In this document: piece by piece, positions 26,681 to 35,639 of the stretch
How positions within the stretch are numbered: the first letter of the stretch is position 1
Layout: the number at the start of each line of letters is the position of its first letter
From: Streptomyces marokkonensis
Lineage (GTDB): Bacteria > Actinomycetota > Actinomycetes > Streptomycetales > Streptomycetaceae
Reading direction: 5' to 3'
DNA length: 64,000 nt
Assembly: GCF_008312835.1 (NCBI RefSeq)
Contig: NZ_VSKS01000017.1
Location: 124,001-188,000, forward strand
Translations under genes and position numbers: made by a program
The notes under the pieces: generated by a model
The model's input: the letters and a program-made list of their open reading frames with translations, nothing else
The model's database searches: none
Told to the model about the DNA's origin: nothing

Positions 26681-27355
26681 ATGAGCACTACGGAGAAACA
26701 GACCCGCGCCAAGCGGTCGAAGGCGGAGGTCAGCTACGAGCTGCTGCGCTCACGCATCCTCGACGGGACCTACGGACCGGGATACCGGCTGGTCCTCAGT
26801 CAGCTCGCGAGGGAGACCGGCGTCAGCACGATCCCGCTGCGCGAAGCGCTGCGCAGACTGCAGTCCGACGGACTGGTCGAGGTCGTCCGCAACATCGGCG
26901 CACGGGTGGCGGCATTCGACGCCACCCAGGTGGAGCACTCCCTCCAGGTCCTTGCCCGCCTTGAGGGGTACGCGACCGCGATCTCCGCGCCCCTCATGAC
27001 GGCGCGGCACATCGAGCGGTCGCGGGAGATCAACGCCCGTATGACCAGGGCGCTCGAGGACTTCGACCCCGCGGCCTTCACCGCCCTCAACCGGGAGTTC
27101 CACTTCTCCGTCTACGAGCACTGCCCGGACCGGCACCTGGTCTCCCTCCTGGAAGCGGAGTGGGCGCGGCTGGACCACATGCGCCGTTCGACCTTCAGCC
27201 ATGTCCCGGGCCGGGCCCGCCGGTCGGTCGCGGAGCACGAGCGGCTGCTGGAACTGATCGAAGCGCGCGCACAGGCGCAGGAGATCGAACAGGTCGCCTG
27301 CGCACACAAGATCGCGACCGCCGACGCCCTGCGCGAGGCGCAGGGCGCCCACTAG
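26681..27355 (+). CDS. GntR family transcriptional regulator, FadR/FCD subfamily
   Basis: A 224-residue regulator. Residues about 12-75 are the GntR winged helix (SYELLRSRILDGTYGPGYRL, then VSTIPLREALRRLQSDGLVEVV). The C-terminus is an all-helical FCD ligand-binding domain, with the metal-binding type Asp/His positions in FTALNREFHFSVYEHC and RRSVAEHERLLELI. The family responds to carboxylate pathway intermediates. The ATG at 26681 follows AGGGGAA. Operator-like palindromes lie before the hydrolase (25844), before the hpa operon (25756) and before the phosphotriesterase-like pair (27408), so it probably controls all three units. Confidence 0.92.
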   Translation: MSTTEKQTRAKRSKAEVSYELLRSRILDGTYGPGYRLVLSQLARETGVSTIPLREALRRLQSDGLVEVVRNIGARVAAFDATQVEHSLQVLARLEGYATAISAPLMTARHIERSREINARMTRALEDFDPAAFTALNREFHFSVYEHCPDRHLVSLLEAEWARLDHMRRSTFSHVPGRARRSVAEHERLLELIEARAQAQEIEQVACAHKIATADALREAQGAH

Positions 27356-27407
27356 GACGGCTCCGGAACGCCGAACCGACGGTCCGGCACCGACAACGAA
27401 CCGCTTT

Positions 27408-27419
27408 ATCGTATACGAT
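27408..27419. promoter_or_regulatory. GntR operator, perfect palindrome ATCGTATACGAT
   Basis: A perfect 12-bp palindrome in the 93-bp gap between the GntR gene and the first phosphotriesterase-like gene. It is the best match to the sites at 25756 and 25844 and lies 30 bp before the likely start codon, where binding would block transcription. Confidence 0.65.
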
Positions 27420-27448
27420 GAGGTATCTCATCTGTTACCGTGGCCCGC

Positions 27449-28567
27449 ATGTCCAGCACCGACCCAACTGCGGGCGCGGCCGGAGTGCCGGCGACCGCGC
27501 AGATGTCCGGGGGGACGGTCGTCACCGTCACCGGCGAGATCCCGCCGGACGCGCTCGGCGCGGTACTCCCCCACGAACACCTTCTGAGTGATTTCGCCAC
27601 CCCAGGCGACACAGCCGAATCCTGGGCGGCCGTGGGGCGTACGCGTCCCACGGCCGCGAGCCGGCTCCGGCTGTACCGTGCGCCCCTGACGATGGACGTC
27701 CTCGGCGAGATCGGCATGGGCGCGCCCAACAGGGACAACTGGCTGCTCGGGGACGAGGTACTCGCCACCACCGAGGCCGCCGCGTTCCAATGCGCCGGCG
27801 GCGCCACCCTGGTGGACGTCACGACCGTCGGCCTCGGCCGGCACCCGGCCGGTCTGCGGCGGATCTCCGAGGCGACCGGCCTCCACGTCGTCATGGGCTC
27901 GGGCCGGTACCACCCCGCGTGGACCGGGGAACGCGCCGGTCTCACTGCCGACAACCTCGCTGAAGAGATCGTCCGGGACTTCACCGAGGGGGTGGACGGG
28001 GTACGGGCGGGCATCATCGGCGAACTCGCGGCACTTGACACGGAGGAGCCCGCCGAGCGCGCCGTCCTCGTCGCGGCGGCACGCGCCTCGGCGGCCACGG
28101 GCTCCGCGATCTCGCTCAACCGCTCCGGCGACGCCGCCACCCAGCAACGGGTGCTCGACCTGCTCGCCGAGGAGGGCGCGGACCTCACGCGCGTCGCCGT
28201 CGGGCACTGCGACGCGCTCTCCCCGCGCCCCGACGACCTCGAAGCGCTCCTCGCGCGCGGGGTGTTCGTGCAGTTCGACCAGCTCGGCCGGCTGCCCTCG
28301 GTGCTCAGCGTCAGCGACGACCAGGATGTCGCCGCGGCCGTGCTGGAGCTCGCCCGCCGGGGTCACGCCGGGCGGATCCTGCTGTCCCAGGACGTCCATG
28401 CCAAGGCGCAGCTGCTCGCCTACGGAGGGGGAGGCTACGGCTTCGTCCTTCAGCAGTTCGTCCCGTACCTGAGGATGCTCGGGGCCGACGACGCCCTCGT
28501 GGAATCCCTCACCGTGCACAACCCCCGACGACTGCTCACCCTCGCGAACCGGAGGGCCGACTCGTGA
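27449..28567 (+). CDS. Phosphotriesterase/lactonase-family amidohydrolase (atypical)
   Basis: A 372-residue metal-dependent hydrolase of the phosphotriesterase (PTE/PLL) family. The HEH metal motif is at 42-44, the bridging carboxylate in GIIGELAA (E192), later ligands in VGHCD and the catalytic Asp in LSQDVH. The position usually held by the first beta-metal His (VxxHxG) reads ISLNRSG with Asn224, so metal binding may be altered. PTE-family members hydrolyse lactones, phosphotriesters or N-acyl bonds. Start uncertain: ATG at 27449 or GTG at 27440, no clear ribosome binding site, possibly leaderless. It overlaps the next gene by 4 bp. Confidence 0.82.
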   Translation: MSSTDPTAGAAGVPATAQMSGGTVVTVTGEIPPDALGAVLPHEHLLSDFATPGDTAESWAAVGRTRPTAASRLRLYRAPLTMDVLGEIGMGAPNRDNWLLGDEVLATTEAAAFQCAGGATLVDVTTVGLGRHPAGLRRISEATGLHVVMGSGRYHPAWTGERAGLTADNLAEEIVRDFTEGVDGVRAGIIGELAALDTEEPAERAVLVAAARASAATGSAISLNRSGDAATQQRVLDLLAEEGADLTRVAVGHCDALSPRPDDLEALLARGVFVQFDQLGRLPSVLSVSDDQDVAAAVLELARRGHAGRILLSQDVHAKAQLLAYGGGGYGFVLQQFVPYLRMLGADDALVESLTVHNPRRLLTLANRRADS

Positions 28568-29634
28568 GCCGCTATCCCTTCGAGATCCCGAACCTCGCCG
28601 GTCAGGTGCTCACCGTCGCGGGTCCCGTGGCCCCCTCGACGCTCGGCACGACGGTCATGCACGAGCACATCTTCGTCGACCTGAGGCGCCCACCGGGATT
28701 CCACCGTCCCGGCGAGGACTCCCCCGAGGCCACCGATCCACTCACCCTCGCCTCCCTCGCGCACACCCGCCATGGGCGTCCGAACGCCGAGAACGACGTG
28801 ATGGGCGACTTCGACGAAATGCTCGCGGAGGTGCTGGCCTTCGTCCACAGCGGGGGGCGCACGATGGTCGAGGTCTCCCCCATCGGCCTGGGCAGGGATC
28901 CCGAGGCGCTCCTCCGGCTCTCCCGCGCCGCCGGGCTCAACATCGTGATGGGCGGCGGCTGGTACACCCCGGCCTTCCACCCGGCGGACATGGACGAGCG
29001 CACCGTCGACGAACTCGCCGACGTCATCGTGCGCGACGTCGTGGTCGGGGCGGACGGCACCGGGATCCGTTCGGGCGTCATCGGTGAAGTCGGCGCGGAG
29101 ACAGTGCCGTTGACCGACAACGAGCTCAAGAGCGTACGCGCGAGCGGGCGCGCGAGCAGGGTGACGGGTGCCCCGGTCACCTTCCACGTCGGCGGGGTCG
29201 GCGAGGAGAAGTTCCGGGTGCTGGACATCCTCGCGGAGGAAGGCGTCGCCGCGTCCAACGTCGTGCTGGGCCACGGCATGGACGTCCTCGCGAATCCGTC
29301 GTTCGGCGCACGTGTCCTCGCGCGCGGTGTCTTCGTGGAGTTCGACTTCCTCGCCTCTCCCGGGAGTCCATGGGGTCACCTCGTCCTCACCAGCGACCAC
29401 AAGATCGCCCGGGGCATCGCGGAACTGATCGAGCGGGGTCACGCGCACCAGATCCTGCTCGGCCACGACGTGTGCCAGAAGATCCAGCTCAAGCGGTACG
29501 GCGGCCAGGGATACGACTACATCCCGCGGTACTTCCTGCCCGCCCTGCGCCGTCTCGGGGTGAGCGAGGAGGCCCTCCACACGATCATGATCGACAATCC
29601 CGCGCGAGCGCTCGCCTTCGCCGCACCGCAATGA
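28564..29634 (+). CDS. Phosphotriesterase/lactonase-family amidohydrolase
   Basis: A 356-residue PTE-family protein with an intact ligand set: HEH at 33-35, bridging Glu in GVIGEVG, His in VTFHVGG, His in LGHGMD and Asp in LGHDVC. Its GTG start overlaps the stop of the preceding paralogue (GTGA), so the two are made in step. One intact and one altered subunit suggests a heteromeric enzyme or division of labour. The family fits hydrolysis of a lactone or ester intermediate; natural substrate unknown. It is followed by the esterase and amidohydrolase genes in the same direction. Confidence 0.88.
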   Translation: MSRYPFEIPNLAGQVLTVAGPVAPSTLGTTVMHEHIFVDLRRPPGFHRPGEDSPEATDPLTLASLAHTRHGRPNAENDVMGDFDEMLAEVLAFVHSGGRTMVEVSPIGLGRDPEALLRLSRAAGLNIVMGGGWYTPAFHPADMDERTVDELADVIVRDVVVGADGTGIRSGVIGEVGAETVPLTDNELKSVRASGRASRVTGAPVTFHVGGVGEEKFRVLDILAEEGVAASNVVLGHGMDVLANPSFGARVLARGVFVEFDFLASPGSPWGHLVLTSDHKIARGIAELIERGHAHQILLGHDVCQKIQLKRYGGQGYDYIPRYFLPALRRLGVSEEALHTIMIDNPARALAFAAPQ

Positions 29635-29680
29635 TCACCGGCCCGTCCGCACTCGTCCGATCCCCCCATGAGGGAGAACC

Positions 29681-30658
29681 ATGCGCGTCACCCCCGTCCC
29701 CTTCGATCCGGCACTGAGCGCGGTGCTCGGCGCCATGCCCCGCGGTGAGGAGTCCGAGCCCTCCCTCGAGTCCATCGCGGCGATACGCGACTCCGCGGCG
29801 CTCATCCCCCTCCCCCCGGTCGCCGGCGTCATCGGCGACCGTGCGATCGACGCCGAGGAACGTACGATTCCCGGCCCCGCCGGCGCCCCGGACCTCGACA
29901 TCACGGTGCTGCGCCCACGGCACCAGAAGGCGCCGGTTCCCGGGCTCTACAACATTCACGGCGGCGGCATGATCAGCGGTCACCGCCACCAGGACACGCC
30001 TCGCCTCGCCGATCTCGTCGAGGAACTCGGTGTCGTGGCCGTCAATGTCGAGTACCGCCTAGCCCCCGAGAACCCCGATCCCGCACCGGTGGAGGACTGC
30101 TACGCCGGTGTGCGGTGGATGGCGGACAACGCCGCCGAGCTCGGTGTCGATCCCCGCCGCATCGTCGTCATGGGAGGCAGCGCCGGGGGCGGTCTCTCGG
30201 CAGGAGTCGCACTGATGGCACGTGACCGGGGGGCACCGTTCCTGGCCGGGCAGCTGCTGCTGTGCCCGATGCTCGACGACGGCAACACCACGGTCTCGAG
30301 CCATCAGTACGACGGCAGCGGCACCTGGCAGCGGGCGACGAATCTCCTCGCGTGGCGGGCGCTGCTCGGGGAGAAGGCGGGCGACCCCACGGCCGATGTG
30401 TCCGCCTACGCCGCCCCCGCGCGGGCGCGTGATCTGTCGGGCCTTCCGCCCGCGTTCGTCGAAGCGGGCAGCGCCGAGCTGTTCCGCGACGAGGACGTGG
30501 ACTACGCGTCCCGTGTCTGGGCGGCGGGCGGGCAGGCCGAACTGCATATCTGGCAAGGGGCCTTCCACGGCTTCGACGTCTTCGCCCCGGACCACGAGGT
30601 GACACGGGCCGCTCTGGCGGCCCGCCTGTCCTGGCTCCGCCGCGTCCTCGGTCTCTGA
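29681..30658 (+). CDS. Alpha/beta hydrolase, hormone-sensitive-lipase type esterase (paralogue)
   Basis: A 325-residue esterase closely related to the gene at 17830. HGGG is at 93-96, the nucleophile in MGGSAGGG, the acid in ELFRDEDVDYA and the His in GAFHGFD. The shared segments EYRLAPE, VSSHQYDGSGTW and DLSGLPPA show recent common ancestry. It lies 46 bp after the second PTE-like gene behind AGGGAG and ends before a strong hairpin. As in the other module it is associated with an amidohydrolase of family 3. Confidence 0.92.
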   Translation: MRVTPVPFDPALSAVLGAMPRGEESEPSLESIAAIRDSAALIPLPPVAGVIGDRAIDAEERTIPGPAGAPDLDITVLRPRHQKAPVPGLYNIHGGGMISGHRHQDTPRLADLVEELGVVAVNVEYRLAPENPDPAPVEDCYAGVRWMADNAAELGVDPRRIVVMGGSAGGGLSAGVALMARDRGAPFLAGQLLLCPMLDDGNTTVSSHQYDGSGTWQRATNLLAWRALLGEKAGDPTADVSAYAAPARARDLSGLPPAFVEAGSAELFRDEDVDYASRVWAAGGQAELHIWQGAFHGFDVFAPDHEVTRAALAARLSWLRRVLGL

Positions 30659-30670
30659 CCGCGCACGCCG

Positions 30671-30692
30671 CCCCTGCCACCCTTGGCAGGGG
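30671..30692 (+). terminator. Terminator hairpin after the esterase
   Basis: A perfect 9-bp stem (CCCCTGCCA/TGGCAGGGG) with a 4-nt loop, 13 bp past the esterase stop. It would end the GntR-PTE-esterase transcript. The rest of the 346-bp gap up to 31004 shows nothing else. Confidence 0.6.
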
Positions 30693-31004
30693 GCAGCGCC
30701 ACCGTTCCGACAGACGGGTCCCCTTCGTCCCGTGTCCGGGTCGGCGCCGCACCGCGACACGGAACCCGTCGTCGGGCCGGCCGCCTGAACACACAGTTCG
30801 GCCCCGAGTGGGACGCGCCCGGACCACCACCGGGCCTCCGCCCTCCCCTGCCATGTCCAGCGATCACCCATCACGGCGATCGGAGGGCGTGCGGCCGGAC
30901 ACGGCCCCGGAAACCACCACGGCCGTGCCGCTCCGGCTCCCCCCATGCCGGGCACGCCCTCCCACCATCCCATTCCTGCCGTTCACCAGCCAGAAAGGTC
31001 ATCC

Positions 31005-32714
31005 ATGCCGAAGACAGCGGACCTCATCCTGACCGGCGGCGACGTACTGACCGTCGACGACGCGTTCACCGTCGCCCAGGCGGTCGCCGTGCGGGCCGGC
31101 CGGATCATCGCCGTGGGCAGCGACGCGGAGATCACGGCACTTGCGGGACCGGACACACAGCTGATCGACCTGGCCGGCCGGACCGTGCTGCCCGGAATCA
31201 ACGACTCCCATCTGCACGCCGCGGCATGGGCGCTGACCAGACCGCCGTTCGCGCTGGACATCGGTCACCCGGCCGTGCGGTCCATCGCCGACATCGCCGA
31301 AGCGGTTCGACGGACCGCGGCCGGGACACCCCGCGGGGAATGGATCACCGGTCTCGGGTGGGACGTCGGCTACCTGGCAGAATGCCTGGCCGATCCGGCC
31401 CGCCGTCCGCACCGGAGCGACCTGGACACCGCCTCCCCCGATCACCCGGTCTGCCTGACCGACTTCTCCGGCCACATGGTGTGGGCGAACTCCAGGGCCC
31501 TCGAGCTCGCCGGAATCGCGCGCGGCACCGAGTCCCCGGCGGGCGGAGTGATCGAGACCGACACCGCAGGCGAACCCACCGGCATCCTGAAGGAGACGGC
31601 ACAGGCGCTCGTGCAAGGACTCGTCGCGCCCGCGACCGTGGCCCAGCGCAAAGAGGCGATCCGAACGGCCGTGGCGGCGCTGCACGCGGAAGGCATCACC
31701 AGCTACACGGAGCCGGGACTCGGCCCCGGTGGTGCCGAGATCCTCGGCGGGGGACTCGACACCGGAACGCTCCACGCCTACATCGAGCTGGCCCGCGCGG
31801 ACCAACTGGCGTCGCGGGTACGTGTGTTGTTGCTGCCCGCTCCGATGGGCGGCTCGGCAGCCGATGTGACCGCCGGCCTGGAGGGACTCGCCGTACCGGA
31901 CGACGTGGATGCCAGGAGACTGGCCGTCATCGGTGTCAAGGTGTTCGCCGACGGTGTACCCCCGAACGAGACCGCCTGGATGCACGACCCGTACCCGGGC
32001 GGCGGTCACGGAGCGCTCTGCGTGCACGGGGCCGACGCCCGCCTGAAGCAGGCCGAACTCACCGAGATGATACGAGTGGCCCACACGGCCGGTTACCAGC
32101 TGGGGGTGCACGTCACCGGCGACCGGGCGATCGACGCCGTGGTCGACGCCTTCGTCGCCGCCGACCGTGCGCACCCGCGTCCGGACGCCCGCCACTACGT
32201 CATCCACGGTGACTTCGCCTCCGCGCAGAGCCTCGCGAAGCTCGCCGCGCACGGATACGGCATCAACATGAACCCGGCCATCAAGTGGACCATCGCGGAC
32301 CTGATGGACGCCGTGGTCGGCAGCGAGCGGTCGGACTACCAGTGGCCGGTGCGTTCCGCGGCCGAGGCGGGCATCGCGGTCTGCGTCGGCTCCGACGCAC
32401 CGATCACCGCACCCAACTGGCGTCAGGGCGTCGCCGCCATGATGCTGCGCGAGTCCAAGGCCACCGGCCGGGTGAGCGGACCCGACCAGCGTGTCCCGCT
32501 GGAGACGGCACTGCGCGCCTACACGGCCAACCCCGCCCGGCAGGACTTCGCCGAGGCGTGGAAAGGCACCATCGAACCGGGCAAGGTCGCCGACCTGTGC
32601 GTCCTCGGCGGCGACCTGCGCGCCACCGACCCGCACGACATCCCCGACCTGCCCATCGACCTCACCGTCTTCGACGGGCACATCGTGTTCCAACGCGACG
32701 GCGTCTCCCGGTGA
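31005..32714 (+). CDS. Amidohydrolase family 3 (YtcJ-like), paralogue
   Basis: A 569-residue metal-dependent hydrolase. HxH is in GINDSHLH (H69, H71); further ligands are the Lys in IGVKVFADG, the His in GVHVTGD and VIHGD, and the Asp in GSDAP. It shares long motifs with the gene at 14184 (LAGRTVLPGIND, YTEPGLGPG, GVKxFADGxPP, NPARQDxAxxWKGT). The ATG at 31005 follows AAAGG; an extension to 30945 is less likely. It has its own upstream region and is the last intact gene of the catabolic island. N-acyl or cyclic-amide hydrolysis is the family role; substrate unknown. Confidence 0.88.
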   Translation: MPKTADLILTGGDVLTVDDAFTVAQAVAVRAGRIIAVGSDAEITALAGPDTQLIDLAGRTVLPGINDSHLHAAAWALTRPPFALDIGHPAVRSIADIAEAVRRTAAGTPRGEWITGLGWDVGYLAECLADPARRPHRSDLDTASPDHPVCLTDFSGHMVWANSRALELAGIARGTESPAGGVIETDTAGEPTGILKETAQALVQGLVAPATVAQRKEAIRTAVAALHAEGITSYTEPGLGPGGAEILGGGLDTGTLHAYIELARADQLASRVRVLLLPAPMGGSAADVTAGLEGLAVPDDVDARRLAVIGVKVFADGVPPNETAWMHDPYPGGGHGALCVHGADARLKQAELTEMIRVAHTAGYQLGVHVTGDRAIDAVVDAFVAADRAHPRPDARHYVIHGDFASAQSLAKLAAHGYGINMNPAIKWTIADLMDAVVGSERSDYQWPVRSAAEAGIAVCVGSDAPITAPNWRQGVAAMMLRESKATGRVSGPDQRVPLETALRAYTANPARQDFAEAWKGTIEPGKVADLCVLGGDLRATDPHDIPDLPIDLTVFDGHIVFQRDGVSR

Positions 32715-32739
32715 CCTGCCGCGCCGCGGGCCTGCCGTA

Positions 32740-33153
32740 CGCGCGGCGGTATGGCGCCGGTTTCGATCGCTCCGGCCCAACGGGGTCCACCGTGTCCGGG
32801 TCTGAGAGGAAGATGTACCGAGCGGCGTCCGCACGCGGCCGGCGCAGACCTGGCGGCCCATCGCCTGCATCGCTCCCAGCTGCCGAAGGGGATGCGTCAT
32901 TCGCCACCGCGGTTTGCCCGTGGGCTTGCCGCAGTCGTCGACCGCGCCGAAGGAGCAGCGGGCCCACAGCACGCCGCGCAGGCCGCGGTCGCGGGGGTCC
33001 TCGTCGGCGTAGCGCAACCGGCAGCGGGCCCGGCCCTCCGATCGGGGTCAGCAGCAGGTTGTCAGGGGCGGCATCCTCCCCCTCGCGCTGAATGACGAAC
33101 GGGACCAAGAGCGGCGCGGTGCGCACGGTGTTCTCCTGGTCGGTCAGTGCCAT
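32740..33153 (-). pseudogene. Frameshifted remnant of a conserved Streptomyces hypothetical protein
   Basis: Three minus-strand frames each carry part of one protein-like sequence. From 33153 one frame reads TVRTAPLLVPFVIQREGEDA. From about 33017 a second reads RYADEDPRDRGLRGVLWARC and GKPRWRMTHPLRQLGAMQ. Near 32810 a third reads YIFLSDPDTVDPVGP. Together they look like a hypothetical protein often seen near plasmid and phage genes of streptomycetes, broken by at least two frameshifts. Function unknown. It marks the start of the decayed region right of the catabolic island. Confidence 0.55.
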
Positions 33154-33174
33154 GCCCTCCGGAACGGTCTCCGG

Positions 33175-33474
33175 GTGGATCTTCAGCCGCCGGAAACCCT
33201 CACCGAGCCCGAACAGCTCCGTCTCAAGACCGTCCGCAACCAGTGCCCGAACTCGACGCCCTCACCCGACACGTCCGGCCTTCGCGACCATGCTCACCGA
33301 CCGCGCCAGGGCGAGCGCCTCCCGGCTTGGCTCGACGCCGTCACCGCAGGATTGACCCTGCCCTGGAGCTCGGGCGTGGTCGAAGGTCATGTCAACCGGA
33401 TCAAGATGCTCAAGCGCCAGATGCTCGGGCGGGCAGGTTTCCAACTTCTCGGCAGGCGCGTCCCACTGGCGTGA
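33175..33474 (+). pseudogene. ISL3-family transposase, C-terminal remnant with frameshifts
   Basis: The first codons read PPETLTEPEQLRLKT and the last part LTLPWSSGVVEGHVNRIKML...LLGRRV, the typical C-terminal end of ISL3-family transposases with the final catalytic Glu region (SSGVVEGHVNRIK). In between, the expected ELDALTRHVR and FATMLTDR segments appear in the two other frames, so small indels have shifted the frame more than once. Terminal repeats were not recognised. Inactive. Confidence 0.75.
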
Positions 33475-33536
33475 CGGAGGGTGGCCACGTCACAGACGTT
33501 CAGCCAGAGCCTTCGAAGTGAACAAAGCCAGTGAGG

Positions 33537-34142
33537 TCAGGTGTCGGCGCATTCGTCGATGACGGCGCAGGCGAGGCGAATGCCGCCCAGGTAGCTGGAG
33601 ATGCCGTCATCGCCGTGCATGTGGGGCGCGCCCTGGAACCACTGCGGCCACAGGCCGCCCTCCTGGAGGAAGTGGCCGGCCCGGTCGCCGTGCAGGACGG
33701 AGTCCGTGTACGCCAGGGCACCCATGGCTATCGGCTGGTCGTAGGCGAGGTCGGGCCGACGCAGGTAGCGATCCAGGTAAGCGGCGAGCAAGTCGGCGTC
33801 CCGTGCGGTGCCGAAACTCGCCAGCGCCACGCAGTAGGCCCCACCCGCGCAGCAGACCTCGCTCTCCAGCAACAGCGCTCCCAGACGCTCGCGGAAGTGG
33901 TCACGGCGCGAGACGGCCGCCAGCCACGCCGCGGTCCGCCGCTCTCGCCAGCTGCCTTCGAAGAGGACGGTGAGCTCGGCGTCGGAAGCAGCCTTCGCAT
34001 CAGCGGCCAGGGCATGAACGAACGGCTCGTACTCCTCGCGCGGCATATGAAGTACCGCTCCGCCGAGCTTCAGGTAGCGGCGCGCGGGGGCGCAATACCG
34101 GCGGAAGAGGGCCTGCATCTCGGGGTCGTGGCGGATCACCAC
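33537..34142 (-). CDS. DUF6000 family protein
   Basis: A 201-residue protein recognisable as the uncharacterised DUF6000 family common in streptomycetes. Visible family segments are RRYLKLGGAVLHM, LFEGSWRERRTAAWLAAVSRRDHF, LLLESEVCCAGGAYCVALA, DADLLAAYLDRYL and MGALAYTDSV. The composition suggests a helical, HEAT-like cytoplasmic protein. GTG at 34140-34142 follows GAGAGGA; a longer frame to 34589 would include unlikely sequence. It stands between a transposase remnant and an unrelated gene, so context says little. Confidence 0.75.
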   Translation of the reverse strand: MVIRHDPEMQALFRRYCAPARRYLKLGGAVLHMPREEYEPFVHALAADAKAASDAELTVLFEGSWRERRTAAWLAAVSRRDHFRERLGALLLESEVCCAGGAYCVALASFGTARDADLLAAYLDRYLRRPDLAYDQPIAMGALAYTDSVLHGDRAGHFLQEGGLWPQWFQGAPHMHGDDGISSYLGGIRLACAVIDECADT

Positions 34143-34525
34143 TCCATCCTCTCGCAACAAGCACGCAGCTGAGGGCGTGGGGCGGAATGCGCCTGCGGTG
34201 ATCCCAGGACGGGAGGACGCCACCTGGGATCCGGGTCGGGTGAGCGGGGTTTCGGAAGCACGCAGCGTTACTGCTCCACAGAAGTTGAGCCAGAGCCGAA
34301 GAATGGGCAGCCTATGTTCACCGTTTCGGGGGGCGCCACGGCACACCGGACATTCGACCACTGAGTGAGTCGCTTGCCGCGGTCGGAGGCGACCGCCGGT
34401 ACTTGCTCGCGGCGCGTTGATGCTCCACGACGGTGACAGGTGCCGCTCCCGCAACGAATGAGAAAACAGGCTGGCCGGCTGCCGGCGAGCTGCGAAGATG
34501 CCCCTGTTTCCCCATCGGAGGACAT
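34143..34525. other. Intergenic region
   Basis: A 383-bp region between divergent genes. A short minus-strand frame near 34270-34380 (PPETVNIGCPFFGSGSTS) has some protein-like character but I do not recognise it. A GGAGGA site at 34517-34522 serves the next gene. Confidence 0.4.
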
Positions 34526-35632
34526 TTGTTCGTTTTCGTGTGTGCGGGGTGCGGCGCCGAGTTGACCACCTCGCTGTCCCGGGTCTCACTGCCGGTCCAT
34601 GCCCGCCAGAAGTACGGAAACGGGGCCCAGCTTCCGGTGCTCATGGAGTCCGGGACGTTTGCCGTGGACCCGGACCCCTGGGGAGGGCCGTGGCGGATGT
34701 GGGATGAACTCAATCCGGGCGAGGCGGAGGCACGCGGCATCTACGCGCCGGTCTACGCCCTGTCGGACAGCACGCCCGGGGCAAGTGTCATGGCGCCCGG
34801 CGATATCCGCGGAACCCGGCTGATCCCTGAGAAGCGCGGCGGTGCCTGCTGCGGCCTCGACGGGGCCGACGGGCCCAACATGGCTTGTGAGGCATGCGAC
34901 CTCCCCGTGGCGACCAGGATCGACGACTGCTCGCTCTGGCAGGCAGTGCGACTCAGCCCGGGCGCGGTGCACCGCGTCCCCGTCGACGGTATCCATCCTG
35001 CGCCCCTCTCCTGGGTGGAGCTGGCGGAGAAGGCGGAGAAAACGCCCCCGTTCGAGCCGATTGCCACGTGGGGAGGATGGCTGGGGGCGAACCACTACTG
35101 GTCGTGGAGTCCGCAGTGGGAGGCCGCGGCCGGCCAGGCGCTCGCCCACTTGCTGGTCGCCTCCCAAGGACAGCCGGTGCAGGCCCCCGACGGTCTGGCC
35201 GCGGACGTGTTCCAACGCGCGCTCGACGTCCTGCTGCCCGCAGGCACCCCGAAGCGGCGCGCCGTCCTGGCCGGACCGGGACACCCCTCCCCGGACGCGA
35301 GCGCCGACATCCTCCTCGTACCAGTCCATCCCCAGACAGGCCAGACCTGGACCCCCGCCGGCCCGACCGCGCCGGCATACCTGGTGCCGCTGCCGCTGGG
35401 GGTGTGGCTGTGGCTGGTCTCTCCCGAACCGAACTTGCCGCTTCCCCCGTCAGGCCGCATGGCCCAAGACATACTCCGCGACGACCCGCTCCCCCTGCTC
35501 CCCAACGACCTGTTCCGGGCCGACTGGGGAACATTCCAACACACCCTGGTCCGGCTACCAGCCGTGCGCAGCCCGTGGCTGCGCACGACCCTCGAGAACC
35601 TCACACAGAGCACCTCGGCCGGCCCTTTCTAA
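34526..35632 (+). CDS. Hypothetical protein with N-terminal zinc-ribbon-like CxxC
   Basis: A 368-residue protein of unknown function. It starts FVFVCAGCGAELTTSLSRV, a CxxC knuckle like half a zinc ribbon; a second cluster GGACCGLDGADGPNMACEAC near residue 115 could complete the site. A middle Trp-rich stretch (WGGWLGANHYWSWSPQWEAAAG) and a C-terminal part with LVPLPLGVWLWLVSP follow. The start is taken as TTG at 34526 because GGAGGA lies at ideal spacing; the frame stays open to an ATG at 34433 with no such site. I recognise the general type from streptomycetes but cannot give a role. Confidence 0.7.
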   Translation: MFVFVCAGCGAELTTSLSRVSLPVHARQKYGNGAQLPVLMESGTFAVDPDPWGGPWRMWDELNPGEAEARGIYAPVYALSDSTPGASVMAPGDIRGTRLIPEKRGGACCGLDGADGPNMACEACDLPVATRIDDCSLWQAVRLSPGAVHRVPVDGIHPAPLSWVELAEKAEKTPPFEPIATWGGWLGANHYWSWSPQWEAAAGQALAHLLVASQGQPVQAPDGLAADVFQRALDVLLPAGTPKRRAVLAGPGHPSPDASADILLVPVHPQTGQTWTPAGPTAPAYLVPLPLGVWLWLVSPEPNLPLPPSGRMAQDILRDDPLPLLPNDLFRADWGTFQHTLVRLPAVRSPWLRTTLENLTQSTSAGPF

Positions 35633-35639
35633 GGGCCGG

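Noticed and set aside
30999-33017. A 672-codon minus-strand frame through the amidohydrolase
   Set aside because: Only its first about 80 codons (32,770-33,017) look protein-like, and these belong to the frameshifted hypothetical remnant; the rest is antisense.
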